Below are positions 8,805-17,427 of a DNA stretch of 55,215 nucleotides, one piece after another (position 1 is the stretch's first letter; each line of letters begins with the position of its first letter). The notes beneath the pieces are model-generated. The model had not been told where the DNA came from and did no database searches. It was given only the letters and a program-made list of their open reading frames with translations. The translations under genes and the position numbers were made by a program. This stretch comes from an uncultured Prevotella sp. (GTDB lineage: Bacteria > Bacteroidota > Bacteroidia > Bacteroidales > Bacteroidaceae): positions 1 through 55,215 of the forward strand of contig UQRP01000016.1 in NCBI GenBank assembly GCA_900543585.1, read 5' to 3'.

Positions 8805-8813
8805 GCAAAAGTA
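8805..8813 (-). promoter_or_regulatory. Promoter -7 element for the topA operon
   Basis: On the minus strand this reads TACTTTTGC, matching TAnnTTTG(C), 27 bases upstream of the topA start codon. Confidence 0.6.
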
Positions 8814-8871
8814 AGTATTTATTGAGCGATTACATTATTATATAATACAAAATTTTGATTTTTTAATAATA

Positions 8872-8911
8872 TACAAAAAGCCGCGCCCTGTGAAACGTCA
8901 CAAAGCGCGGC
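8872..8911 (-). terminator. Intrinsic terminator after tyrS
   Basis: On the minus strand the arms GCCGCGCTTTGTGA and TCACAGGGCGCGGC pair around a short ACGT-type loop and are followed by TTTTTGTAT. It lies 23 bases past the tyrS stop and ends the hemD-rnpA-yidD-tyrS transcript before topA. Confidence 0.85.
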
Positions 8912-8934
8912 CGAAATCTATTGTCTGTTATCGG

Positions 8935-10236
8935 TTATCTCACGGTGATGAGGTAGTAGTTCTTCTTGCCTTTCTGCAAGAGGAGATACTTTCCGTCGAT
9001 GAGATCCTCAGAGGTGATGACCTGATCAAAGGCTGTGAGCTTCTCCTTGTTCAGGCTCACACCATTGCCCTTGACAAGCTTGCGCATCTCTCCCTTGGAG
9101 GGGAAGATATCCCAGCCCTCACGGCAGAAGATGTCGATGGCCTTGCCACCAATCTCAGCCTTGGGGAGGTCGAAATGCGGCACGTCTTTGAAGACATCGT
9201 TGAGGGTAGCCTCGTCCAGTTTCTCCAACTGATCCTTGGTAGCCTTACCGAAGAGGATGTTGCTGGCGGCGATAGCCATGTCCAAAGCCTCCTTGGAGTG
9301 AACCATCGTTGTCACCTCCTCAGCGAGACGGCGCTGGAGGATACGGCGGCCAGGATCCTGGCGGTGCTCCTCAATAAGAGCGTCGATGGTCTCCCTGTCA
9401 AGGTCGGTGAAAATCTTGATATAGCGCTCGGCATCAGCGTCGGTGACGTTGAGCCAGAACTGATAGAAGGCGTAAGGCGTCGTGCGGTTGGCATCGAGCC
9501 ATACGTTGCCGCTCTCTGTCTTGCCAAACTTCTTACCGTCGGCCTTGGTGATGAGCGGGCAGGTGAGGCAGAAAGCCTCGGCGTCGTTTCCCAACGTGCG
9601 ACGGATGAGCTCCGTACCCGTGGTCATATTACCCCACTGGTCGTTGCCACCGAGCTGCATGCGCACACCATATTTCTGATAGAGATAGAGGAAGTCGTAG
9701 CCCTGGAGAAGCTGGTAAGTGAACTCCGTGAAGGAAAGACCGTCACGGGCAGTGCCGTTGAGACGCTGCTGCACGCTCTCCTTAGCCATCATATAGTTCA
9801 CGGTGATATGCTTGCCGACGTCACGGACGAAATCGAGGAATTTATAGTCCTTCATCCAGTCATAGTTATTGACAAGCTCTGCCTTGTTAGGCTCGTTGCC
9901 GTCGAAATCCAGGAACTTGCTCACCTGCTTCTTGATGGCTTCCTGGTTGTGGTAGAGCGTCTCGCTGTCGAGGAGGTTGCGCTCCAGGCTCTTTCCCGAC
10001 GGGTCGCCAATCATTCCCGTGGCACCACCCACGAGGAGGAAAGGCTTATGGCCACAGTTCTGCAGATGGCGCAGCATCATGATGCCGCACAGGTGGCCGA
10101 TGTGAAGAGAGTCGGCGGTAGGATCAGTGCCGAGATAGGCAGAGACAAGATGTGTCTGCAAGTATTCCTCGGTTCCCGGCATGATTTGGGCAAGCATGCC
10201 ACGCCATTTCAGTTCTTCAACAAAGTTTTTTGTCAT
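8935..10236 (-). CDS. tyrS: Tyrosyl-tRNA synthetase
   Basis: This class I synthetase charges tRNA-Tyr. The 433 residues show the HIGH-type motif ADSLHIGHLCG (about 41-51), the tyrosine-binding GGNDQWGN, and the signature loop KFGKTESGN in place of KMSKS. The C-terminal S4-like RNA-binding region is about residues 355-430. It starts 47 bases after yidD and is the last gene of a probable operon with DUF4271, hemD, rnpA and yidD. Confidence 0.97.
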   Translation of the reverse strand: MTKNFVEELKWRGMLAQIMPGTEEYLQTHLVSAYLGTDPTADSLHIGHLCGIMMLRHLQNCGHKPFLLVGGATGMIGDPSGKSLERNLLDSETLYHNQEAIKKQVSKFLDFDGNEPNKAELVNNYDWMKDYKFLDFVRDVGKHITVNYMMAKESVQQRLNGTARDGLSFTEFTYQLLQGYDFLYLYQKYGVRMQLGGNDQWGNMTTGTELIRRTLGNDAEAFCLTCPLITKADGKKFGKTESGNVWLDANRTTPYAFYQFWLNVTDADAERYIKIFTDLDRETIDALIEEHRQDPGRRILQRRLAEEVTTMVHSKEALDMAIAASNILFGKATKDQLEKLDEATLNDVFKDVPHFDLPKAEIGGKAIDIFCREGWDIFPSKGEMRKLVKGNGVSLNKEKLTAFDQVITSEDLIDGKYLLLQKGKKNYYLITVR

Positions 10237-10283
10237 CGAATGATAATATTATTTTTATTAGAAAGATTGAATCACTTTCGTTG

Positions 10284-10541
10284 TCAGGGCACGGGGTCGT
10301 AGCCGCTCCCGCCCCAGGGGTTGCATCTGAGAATACGCCAGATGGCTAAGGCAAGGCCCTTGACGGGTCCATGTTTGAGAATAGCCTGCCGCGCATATTC
10401 CGAGCACGTCGGCGTGAACCGGCAGGAGGGAGGCGTCAGCGGAGAGATGCACTTCTGATAGAAGATGATGGGCTGCACCAAAAGCCAGGAGATGCCGTGG
10501 CCCAAACCGTGCCAAACCGATAGGAGGATATTCCCTTTCAT
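10284..10541 (-). CDS. yidD: Membrane protein insertion efficiency factor YidD
   Basis: This is a small amphipathic inner-membrane protein that assists YidC-dependent insertion. The 85-residue protein has the family motifs YQKCISPLTPPSCRFTPTCS followed by EYA, and the C-terminal NPWGGSGYDPVP. Its ATG overlaps the rnpA stop by four bases (ATGA), the usual rnpA-yidD coupling. An upstream extension of the frame to 10563 is possible but would run further into rnpA and lacks family support. Confidence 0.95.
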   Translation of the reverse strand: MKGNILLSVWHGLGHGISWLLVQPIIFYQKCISPLTPPSCRFTPTCSEYARQAILKHGPVKGLALAIWRILRCNPWGGSGYDPVP

Positions 10542-10942
10542 GATGCTGCTGTCTCTGTGGCACAGTCCGCAGCAGCCGGTTTCACCTTCTCGGCAACCCT
10601 CGTCAGCAAGCTGACGACATGCTGCTCTACAATATCAGAGGGGTAAAGCTTGCTGTCGAGCCAGATGAAAGCCACTATCAGGCCCGTGCCTTCGATAAGG
10701 TCCTTATGTTTGCGATAAGCTTCCCGGACCTGCCGCTTCACTCTGTTGCGCTTGTTGGCGCGGTGCAGGTTGCGCTTGGGCACGCTGATAAGCATCTGGC
10801 ACGGCTCCTGGGAAGGATAGCACTTGTAGACCATGCGCAAAGGAAAAACAGACATAGCACGGCTGCCACCGCCGAAGAGGTCGTCGATGAGCTTGCGACT
10901 GTGAAGCCGCTCCGTCTTGTGCAATGTCTGTTTTTTCTCCAC
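10538..10942 (-). CDS. rnpA: Ribonuclease P protein component
   Basis: This protein binds RNase P RNA and helps mature tRNA 5-prime ends. The 134 residues contain the RNR box NRVKRQVREAYR in the centre, preceded by the basic VPKRNLHRANKR stretch. The last 20 residues (VKPAAADCATETAAS) are a low-complexity tail beyond the conserved domain. It begins 3 bases after hemD and overlaps yidD by four. The usual neighbour rpmH is not here. Confidence 0.95.
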   Translation of the reverse strand: MEKKQTLHKTERLHSRKLIDDLFGGGSRAMSVFPLRMVYKCYPSQEPCQMLISVPKRNLHRANKRNRVKRQVREAYRKHKDLIEGTGLIVAFIWLDSKLYPSDIVEQHVVSLLTRVAEKVKPAAADCATETAAS

Positions 10943-10945
10943 TGT

Positions 10946-11698
10946 TTATTTTCCGTTCTCTTTGGTAAGATATGCCTTCAGCGCGCTAATCATCGACGGA
11001 TACTCAGGAGTGCCGGCCATAAGGTCGACCCTGAGCTTGGCGTCAGTGACAGCCTTGGCTGTGGCAGGACCAAAGACACCTATCTTCACAGCATCCTCTT
11101 TCATGTCGGGGAAAGCCTGAGTGAGATACTTCACACCCGTGGGGGTAGAGAAGATAAGCATGTCATAGTCAAAATTCTTAATCTCCTCCTCGTTGAAGGG
11201 GTCGGAGAGGGTGCGATACATCACGCACTCCTGATGGTTCAGACCCTTTGCCGTGAGCTTCTTGTTCAGGTCGTCGCTGTGAGCACTGCTCTGGGGCACG
11301 AGGTATTTCTCGCCCTTGTGCTTGACCATAACGGGGATGAGATCATCAATCTTTCCCGTTGTACCGAAGAAGACCTTGCGCTTACGGTACTGCACATACT
11401 TCTGAATGTAGAGTGAGATCGTCTCCGTGACACAGAAATACTTCATGTCCTCGGGAATGACGAGACGCATCTCTTTGGCTATCTTGAAGAAGAAGTCAAT
11501 GGCGTGACGGGATGTGAAGACGATGGCAGTATGCGTGAGAATGCTCACTTTCTGCTGTCTGAACTCTTTTGCCGTGAGACCCTCCACTTTGATGAAGGGC
11601 CTGAAGACCAACTCCACACCAAACTCCTTGGCTAATTCGTAATACGGTGAATTCTCACTGGCTGGCTTGGGCTGAGAGATAAGTATCTTCTTAATCAT
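10946..11698 (-). CDS. hemD: Uroporphyrinogen-III synthase
   Basis: HemD closes hydroxymethylbilane to uroporphyrinogen III, on the path to heme and siroheme. The 250 residues fit the two-domain family, with family-like segments TAIVFTSRHAIDFFF near 57-72 and DMLIFSTPTGVKYL near 180-194. The family is poorly conserved, so the call also relies on context: in many Bacteroidota a HemD gene lies directly upstream of rnpA, after a DUF4271 membrane protein, as here. Confidence 0.88.
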   Translation of the reverse strand: MIKKILISQPKPASENSPYYELAKEFGVELVFRPFIKVEGLTAKEFRQQKVSILTHTAIVFTSRHAIDFFFKIAKEMRLVIPEDMKYFCVTETISLYIQKYVQYRKRKVFFGTTGKIDDLIPVMVKHKGEKYLVPQSSAHSDDLNKKLTAKGLNHQECVMYRTLSDPFNEEEIKNFDYDMLIFSTPTGVKYLTQAFPDMKEDAVKIGVFGPATAKAVTDAKLRVDLMAGTPEYPSMISALKAYLTKENGK

Positions 11699-11734
11699 CT
11701 TGGTTGTTGATCCTATTTTGTCCTAAATTATGAT

Positions 11735-12760
11735 TTAATAAATCTGCTTGATGTAGTTGTCTGCCATCAGCAAGACACCACAGAGAGTGCCCAAGGGCAT
11801 CAATTCTAAGGCGCAAAAGTACAAAAAACTTTGTACAACAGCGATGTTTCTTTTGAAAAAGATGAGATAGGTCTTGTAAAAGGACAATAATTTAGCCAAA
11901 GCGACTACAGCAACAGCATAAACGGCTGCTGTCTGTATCGAGAGGTTGAAATAGGCCAAGAGCAGAACGACGGGGAAAAGCAGCATGCCCTCCGCAGAGA
12001 CGAGGGACAGTGCAGACTTGATCCATTGTTCATTTTTTTTATTATCAAAGAACACCCAGTTGACCAAAGTGTAGAGGCCGCCCTTGACACTGAAATAGAC
12101 CATGAAGATGACTGTGAGCAGCCCCAAGACCTGATAGTGGGCGATGGCTATCGACCTCCCCGCGAAGTCGCGGGAGAAGAAGAAGACGATGATGGCAAAG
12201 AGCAGACACGTCTGCGCCACCAAGAAGAGCTGGAAGCGAAGCTCAGCACTCGTCTCGGTGACAACGGTGGTGCCCTCACGCTGTGAGCGGAAGAAGCTGC
12301 GGAACTGCCGTTGCAGGAAATTGCCCGACTTTGCCAAAGCGATGACAGCCAAGACAAAACAGAAGATGAGCACCGAGGTGACTACGGAGTCACCGGCGAT
12401 GGTATAGGGCACGGGATCACCGGCAACACCACGGTTGTAGACGGCATACTCCGGGCGATAGATGGAGTCGGGCTGCACTAAGGAGTGGCTGTAGTACATC
12501 GGCCTGGTGAGCGACCCTTCTATCTTCGCGTCCGCCTTCGTCGTAGGCGTCCGCATGGGGTTGGGGGCATGCTGCCAGTCCACCTCCGGAAACTTATAGT
12601 TGGCCCGGATGGCAGAGTCCTGCTGCCAGGGAGTAGCCGTCTTGGGCAGCCAGGAGAGAATCTGGGCTGGAGAGTGCCATCCCCCACGATGCACCGCCTG
12701 CGTATGGGTGGCGGTGCTCACCTGGGGCTCTGACGTCTGTATAGAGTCTTGGTTAATCAT
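11735..12760 (-). CDS. DUF4271 family membrane protein
   Basis: This 341-residue protein has an N-terminal soluble region rich in Pro, Thr and His (1-120) followed by about seven predicted membrane segments. These start near 124-143 (SVVTSVLIFCFVLAVIALA) and run to the C-terminus. It matches the Bacteroidota-specific DUF4271 family, whose function is unknown. It is followed after 36 bases by hemD. The gap to metK upstream is only 44 bases and contains a 7-bp hairpin (12776-12792), so separation from metK transcription is uncertain. Confidence 0.85.
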   Translation of the reverse strand: MINQDSIQTSEPQVSTATHTQAVHRGGWHSPAQILSWLPKTATPWQQDSAIRANYKFPEVDWQHAPNPMRTPTTKADAKIEGSLTRPMYYSHSLVQPDSIYRPEYAVYNRGVAGDPVPYTIAGDSVVTSVLIFCFVLAVIALAKSGNFLQRQFRSFFRSQREGTTVVTETSAELRFQLFLVAQTCLLFAIIVFFFSRDFAGRSIAIAHYQVLGLLTVIFMVYFSVKGGLYTLVNWVFFDNKKNEQWIKSALSLVSAEGMLLFPVVLLLAYFNLSIQTAAVYAVAVVALAKLLSFYKTYLIFFKRNIAVVQSFLYFCALELMPLGTLCGVLLMADNYIKQIY

Positions 12761-12804
12761 AGTTCAGAAGATTATGATGGCCTGTGGCCATCGCTGCCGG
12801 CCTG

Positions 12805-14094
12805 TTACAGCCCGAACTCTTTCTTGATACGGTCCACCTGGTCGAGTTTCTCCCAGGTGAAGAGCTCCACACGCATGCGCTTGGTCTCGTGATAGCGGGA
12901 GGTGAAAGTCTTCTCCACCACCTCATTCTTGCGACCCATGTGGCCGTAGGCGGCTGTCTCAAGGTACATAGGCTGGCGGAGCTTGAGCTGACGCTCGATG
13001 GCACGGGGACGAAGGTCGAACATCGCCTCTATATGGCGTGCTATCTCCCCGTCGCTCATGTTGACATGCGACTTGCCGTAGGTGTTGACGTAGACGCTGA
13101 CGGGCTTGGCCTCACCAATGGCATAGGCCAGCTGCACAAGCATCTCGTCGCTGACACCGGCTGCCACCATGTTCTTGGCAATATAGCGTGTCATGTAAGC
13201 TGCAGAGCGGTCCACCTTCGATGGGTCTTTGCCAGAGAAGGCACCACCACCGTGGGCGCCACGGCCACCATAGGTGTCGACGATAATCTTGCGGCCCGTG
13301 AGGCCGGTATCACCGTGAGGACCACCGATAACGAACTTGCCCGTGGGATTGACGAGGTAATTGATGTGGTCGTTGAAGAGGGCGAGGACCTTATCACCGA
13401 GCTGAGCCTTGACGCGGGGAATAAGGATATTGATGACATCGGCCTTGATCTTGGCAAGCATAGCCTCGTCGGCCTCTTTCTGTGCCTCATCGCTCTCATC
13501 CTTAGGCTGGATGAAGTCGTCGTGCTGGGTAGAGACCACAATGGTGTCGATACGCTGTGGCACGCCGTCGTCGCTATACTCTACCGTCACCTGACTCTTG
13601 GCATCGGGACGCAGATAGGTCATAACCTTACCTTCCTTACGAATTTGGGCAAGGGTGTACATGATGAGATGAGCAAGGTCGAGAGTGACAGGCATGTAGT
13701 TCTCCGTCTCGTTGACGGCATAGCCGAACATCATACCCTGGTCACCGGCGCCTTGATTGTCATCGTCCTCACGACTGACACCACGGTTGATATCGTCGCT
13801 CTGCTCGTGGATAGCAGTGAGGATACCGCAGGAGTTGCCATCAAACTGGTACTCGCTCTTCGTGTAGCCTATCTTATTGATAGTCTTGCGGGCGATAGTC
13901 TGGAGGTCGATGTACTGAGAGGAACGCACCTCACCCATGATGACGACCTGCCCCGTGGTGTTGAACGTCTCTATGGCGCAATGGGCGGCAGGATCATAAG
14001 CAAGGAACTGATCGAGAAGGGCGTCGCTAATCTGGTCGGCGACTTTGTCGGGATGACCCTCGGAAACGGACTCTGAAGAAAACAGATAACTCAT
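12805..14094 (-). CDS. metK: S-adenosylmethionine synthetase
   Basis: MetK makes SAM from methionine and ATP. The 429 residues include the N-terminal GHPDKVADQISDALLD, the core GAGDQGMMFGYA hexapeptide region and the phosphate-loop GGGAFSGKDPSKVDRSAAY. The protein is longer than the 380-400 residues usual elsewhere because of an insertion around 185-215 (DDFIQPKDESDEAQKEADEA) typical of Bacteroidales homologues. The leader of roughly 165 bases carries a SAM-II riboswitch (14186-14237), so expression is probably repressed by SAM. Confidence 0.97.
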   Translation of the reverse strand: MSYLFSSESVSEGHPDKVADQISDALLDQFLAYDPAAHCAIETFNTTGQVVIMGEVRSSQYIDLQTIARKTINKIGYTKSEYQFDGNSCGILTAIHEQSDDINRGVSREDDDNQGAGDQGMMFGYAVNETENYMPVTLDLAHLIMYTLAQIRKEGKVMTYLRPDAKSQVTVEYSDDGVPQRIDTIVVSTQHDDFIQPKDESDEAQKEADEAMLAKIKADVINILIPRVKAQLGDKVLALFNDHINYLVNPTGKFVIGGPHGDTGLTGRKIIVDTYGGRGAHGGGAFSGKDPSKVDRSAAYMTRYIAKNMVAAGVSDEMLVQLAYAIGEAKPVSVYVNTYGKSHVNMSDGEIARHIEAMFDLRPRAIERQLKLRQPMYLETAAYGHMGRKNEVVEKTFTSRYHETKRMRVELFTWEKLDQVDRIKKEFGL

Positions 14095-14185
14095 TTTACA
14101 TTACTTCTTTTACGTGGAATAACGCAAGTAACCGTAAAATCGCAAGCTGTGGCCGAAAGCATCTCACCGGCCAAAAGGAGATTTT

Positions 14186-14237
14186 GCAGTTTTAGCATTT
14201 TTTTGTGTGGTTGCAAGCAGCCAAATTCTTCCACAAC
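14186..14237 (-). ncRNA. SAM-II riboswitch in the metK leader
   Basis: On the minus strand, P1 arms TGTGG and CCACA enclose GAATTTGGCTGCTTGCAA. This matches the conserved SAM-II pattern GAUUU, then GCUUGCA, then the P1 3-prime strand. It is followed by an A-rich segment and the invariant GCTAAA (here GCTAAAAC). ATTT in the loop can pair with AAAT just before GCTAAA, giving the pseudoknot helix of the SAM-II H-type fold. The element starts about 25 bases after the promoter and about 90 bases before metK, which makes SAM. A further hairpin (TGGCCG with CGGCCA) lies between aptamer and gene. Confidence 0.82.
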
Positions 14238-14262
14238 GTTAAACATAATTTCTAAAGTGGAT

Positions 14263-14271
14263 GCAAAGTTA
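14263..14271 (-). promoter_or_regulatory. Promoter -7 element for metK
   Basis: On the minus strand this reads TAACTTTGC, a full consensus match. It sets a leader of about 165 bases that includes the whole SAM-II aptamer. Confidence 0.65.
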
Positions 14272-14340
14272 CGAAGAAAGATTGTAAAAGACGAAAGAAA
14301 CAGAAGAAAATACGAAAAACGACAACCCACGCGATGATGT

Positions 14341-14462
14341 GTGGCATATGCCACAGACATCCACGACATATGCCACAGATATCCGTGGCATTTGCCACGG
14401 AAGTCGCTGGCAGTTGTCACGGAAGTCGTTGGCAGTTGTCACGGAAGTCGTTGGCAGTTGCC
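14341..14462. repeat. Tandem 22-bp repeat with palindromic core, about 5.5 units
   Basis: Units begin at 14341, 14363, 14385, 14407, 14429 and 14451 (the last one partial). Each is 22 bases and has a core such as GTGGCATATGCCAC (a perfect 14-bp palindrome at 14341-14354) or TGGCAGTTGTCA, followed by CAGACATCC or CGGAAGTCG. Units 4 to 6 are nearly identical and units 1 and 2 have diverged. This and the metK leader fill the stretch of 435 bases between metK and the M16 peptidase gene; no coding region was found there. Confidence 0.85.
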
Positions 14463-14469
14463 GTGCATG

Positions 14470-14498
14470 AAAAAGCCGCACCTTGAGAAAGGTACGGC
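14470..14498 (-). terminator. Intrinsic terminator after the M16 peptidase gene
   Basis: On the minus strand GCCGTACC pairs with GGTGCGGC around TTTCTCAA and is followed by TTTTT. It is 31 bases past the stop codon of the peptidase gene. Confidence 0.85.
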
Positions 14499-14529
14499 TA
14501 TATAGAGAGATGGGAATCAAGCTATGGTT

Positions 14530-17352
14530 TTACTCTTGCGGCAGCATGACCACGCTGACCTTGTTGGCGCCAGCGAGGAACTCCTTGACGAAGGCAGAAA
14601 TCTTCTCAGGAGTCTGAGCCTCAACGAGAGCTTTGTAGTTGGTGTGGTCGTCGCGCTTGAGGAAGAAGTCATTCCAGACGATGCTGCTCCAGTAGCCATT
14701 GGTCTTCTGGGCATTCTCGTAGCCCTTGACCATGTTCTTCTTGACATCGTCGAGCATGTTGGCATCGCACTTCACGGCGAGATCCTTGACGGCCTGGTCC
14801 ATAATCTTCAGTGCGACATCCTTCTTTTCCGGCTTCATCGGGCAGTAACCGACTATCTGCGCCATGTGGAAGCCATCGTCGGCAAGACTCATGCCGCCCT
14901 GCGCGCCACAAGAGTAAGCAGCGCTGGCTTCCTCACGAATCTGCTTCAGATAGACCATGGAGAGCACCTGACCGGCGATATCGGCCTGGATGCTGCGCTC
15001 CTGGGTGTAAGGGAGCTTGTCGTTGATCCAGAGCATCTGAGCGATAGACTTCGGTGTCTGCATCTTGCGGTAGAAAATGTTATCGACATTCTTCTCCGTG
15101 ACATAGCTGATGCGCTTGCCAGCGACATTCTTGCCCTTGGCAGGCAGGGCACCGAGATACTGGCAGATGAGTGGGCGGATGATGGAATCATTGTAGTTGC
15201 CGATAATCTCGAAGACCCAGCCGTTGGCATTGGCGGTACGCTCCTTGGCCATCTGCAGGATACGGTCGTAGTTGACATCCTTGACATCCTTCAGAAGGAA
15301 AGGACGCTGGCGCCAGTCGTTGGGATAGAGAGCCTTGGTAACAGAGTCAGCGTAAGCCGTCTCAGGGTCGAGTTCACGGTTCTTCAGGCCCACCTGGTAC
15401 TGCTGGATGAGGTTGTTGAAGGCGTTCTCGTCCTTGGTGATATCAGTGAAGTAGAGGTAAGCAAGCTGGAGCATGGTCTCCACATCCTTCGGCGACGCAC
15501 TGCCGTTGAGCGACATGCGGCGCTCGTTCATCTTCAGCGTGGCATTGGCAGTCTTACCGGCCAAGGCCTTACCGAGCTCGATGGAAGAGAAGCCACCGAG
15601 ACCACTGTTGTCAATGACCTCATCGAAAGTGGAGAGGTTGGCAAAGTCGGCCTTGCCATAGTTGCCGGCACCAGAACCACCAACACCGCTCATAGAAACC
15701 TGGTCCTTCTTGTAGTCGGTCTTCTTGAGCAGCACAGTGACACCATTGGAGAGTGTGAGGATGTTGTAGCCAAACTTCTTGCTGGCAACTTCCTTTTTAA
15801 TCTTTCCAGGGGTAGGGAGCTTGGTGATGAGCGGCTCGTTCTTCACGTTGTCGACATAAGCCTCCACCTTTGCAGCACGGGCCTCGTGGACAGCATTGAG
15901 GAGGTCGGCAGCCTGAGGATAGACAGCGCCGTCCTTCTCATTGTTGAAGTTGATGATAACGAGATTGGTATCGCTCTTAGCGAAGAGCTCGGGCAGCACT
16001 GAGTTGATAGCCTCTAAAGGTACCTGCGGGATGACAGACTTCATCATCTGATAGGTGAAGTCGATGCTGGGCATGGGCTCGTTGGTAAGGAAGTAGCCGA
16101 GCGCCTGCTTGTAGAAGGTCCCATTGCTGCGCTTGTCGCGTGCCGTCCACATATTGTCGAGTGATGTGAGCATATCCTGCTTGAAGCGGTCGTACTCTGT
16201 GGCCGTGAAACCATAGTCGGCAGCCTGCTTGACAACGACGAGGGCTGCCTTGAGGGCCTCAGCAGCCTTGCTCATGTCTTTCGGCACGACATCGACCTCG
16301 AAGGCGTCCTTGGTCTTAGAAAACAGGTAGTTGCCATCACCGGCTTGGGCACCGACGAAGGGACAGTCAGCTTTCTGGGCGGCCTCCTGGAAACGGGTGC
16401 CGAGCATGCCCAGAGCTGCCTCCTTGACATAGTTGTTGAGGGTATAGGGCAGCTGCTGCTTGACGGAGTCGGGGACAGCCTCGTGCTTCATCATCATCAT
16501 GACCATGGACTGCTGGTACTCCTTATCCTTGTCGACGATGACGATAGGCTCGGCATTGTCGGGGACGGGCTCGTCAACAATCTGTGCCTCGTTGGCAGGA
16601 TTCTTGATACCGCCGAAGAGCTTCTTGATTTCAGCCTCGGTCTTGTCGACATCGACATCACCGATAACAATGATGCCCTGATGGTCGGGGTGATACCACT
16701 TGTGATAGTAGTCGACGAGCTCCTTACGCTTGAAGTTGTCGACAACGGACATCAGACCAATAGGATAGCGCTTGCCGTATTTGGAACCCGGGTAGAGTTT
16801 CTCAAGATTGCGCTCCAGCATACGGCTCTGAGCTGATGTGCGCAGGCGCCACTCCTCGTGGATAACGCCGCGCTCCTTGTCGATCTCGTCCTGCTCAAGT
16901 GACAGACCACACGACCAGTCGCGCAGAATGAGAAGGCAGGAGTCGAGGGTGGCCGTGGAAGTCGTCGGCACATTGTCGATATTGTAGACCGTCTGGTCGA
17001 TAGAGGTATAGGCATTGAGGTCGGCACCGAACTCAATACCCTTTGAGCGGCACCACTCGATGAGGTCGTTGCCTTTGAAGTGGTCAGAGCCATTGAAAGC
17101 CATGTGCTCCAAGAAGTGGGCCAGACCACGCTGGTCCTCATTCTCCTGCAAGGAGCCCACCTTCTGCGCAATATAGAAGTTGGCACGATGCTCCGGCCAG
17201 TTGTTGTACCTAATGAAGTAGGTCAGGCCATTGGGCAGCTTCCCTATACGGAAAGCTGTGTCTACCGGCACTGTCATTTCAGGCATCTGCGCACGCACGA
17301 CAGGCGCGAAGAGCAGAAGCAGCAGACCGATAAATAAATTTCTAATTTTCAT
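14530..17352 (-). CDS. M16 family zinc metallopeptidase, exported
   Basis: This 940-residue protein begins with a signal peptide (MKIRNLFIGLLLLLFAPVVRAQ). It has four M16 domains: an active N-terminal half with the inverted zinc motif HFLEH at 79-83 and the distal glutamate in ERGVIHEEW near 155, and a C-terminal inactive half. It is a pitrilysin/insulinase-type peptidase, expected to cut peptides in a closed chamber, here probably in the periplasm. It is the outermost gene next to the SusCD-like locus. It has its own promoter (17397-17404) and a hairpin (17428-17464) in front, so it may be expressed apart from the locus. Substrate unknown. Confidence 0.93.
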   Translation of the reverse strand: MKIRNLFIGLLLLLFAPVVRAQMPEMTVPVDTAFRIGKLPNGLTYFIRYNNWPEHRANFYIAQKVGSLQENEDQRGLAHFLEHMAFNGSDHFKGNDLIEWCRSKGIEFGADLNAYTSIDQTVYNIDNVPTTSTATLDSCLLILRDWSCGLSLEQDEIDKERGVIHEEWRLRTSAQSRMLERNLEKLYPGSKYGKRYPIGLMSVVDNFKRKELVDYYHKWYHPDHQGIIVIGDVDVDKTEAEIKKLFGGIKNPANEAQIVDEPVPDNAEPIVIVDKDKEYQQSMVMMMMKHEAVPDSVKQQLPYTLNNYVKEAALGMLGTRFQEAAQKADCPFVGAQAGDGNYLFSKTKDAFEVDVVPKDMSKAAEALKAALVVVKQAADYGFTATEYDRFKQDMLTSLDNMWTARDKRSNGTFYKQALGYFLTNEPMPSIDFTYQMMKSVIPQVPLEAINSVLPELFAKSDTNLVIINFNNEKDGAVYPQAADLLNAVHEARAAKVEAYVDNVKNEPLITKLPTPGKIKKEVASKKFGYNILTLSNGVTVLLKKTDYKKDQVSMSGVGGSGAGNYGKADFANLSTFDEVIDNSGLGGFSSIELGKALAGKTANATLKMNERRMSLNGSASPKDVETMLQLAYLYFTDITKDENAFNNLIQQYQVGLKNRELDPETAYADSVTKALYPNDWRQRPFLLKDVKDVNYDRILQMAKERTANANGWVFEIIGNYNDSIIRPLICQYLGALPAKGKNVAGKRISYVTEKNVDNIFYRKMQTPKSIAQMLWINDKLPYTQERSIQADIAGQVLSMVYLKQIREEASAAYSCGAQGGMSLADDGFHMAQIVGYCPMKPEKKDVALKIMDQAVKDLAVKCDANMLDDVKKNMVKGYENAQKTNGYWSSIVWNDFFLKRDDHTNYKALVEAQTPEKISAFVKEFLAGANKVSVVMLPQE

Positions 17353-17396
17353 AAGAAACAGAATTGGTTATTGTTCTTAAAACTGTTAAAGCGCTT

Positions 17397-17404
17397 CAAA
17401 GTTA
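17397..17404 (-). promoter_or_regulatory. Promoter -7 element for the M16 peptidase gene
   Basis: On the minus strand this reads TAACTTTG, 45 bases upstream of the start codon. It suggests the peptidase is not only transcribed by read-through from the SusCD operon. Confidence 0.55.
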
Positions 17405-17427
17405 CAGTATTTCCAGCACAATAATCA

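Noticed and set aside
10237..10283. T-box or other tRNA-sensing leader before tyrS
   Set aside because: The gap to yidD is only 47 bases and shows no T-box sequence or stem.
8890..10302. 470-codon open frame opposite tyrS
   Set aside because: It is a shadow of tyrS, with no recognisable motif, and it runs across the tyrS terminator.
12784..14076. 430-codon open frame opposite metK
   Set aside because: It mirrors metK almost exactly and has no family features.
14341..14462. Possible CRISPR array
   Set aside because: Units are contiguous 22-mers without unique spacers, and no cas genes are present.
14269..14520. 83-codon minus-strand frame over the 22-bp repeats
   Set aside because: The protein is only a translation of the tandem repeat, and a terminator stem lies inside it.
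14524..16002. 492-codon open frame opposite the M16 peptidase gene
   Set aside because: It is an antisense shadow of a gene with clear motifs and a signal peptide.
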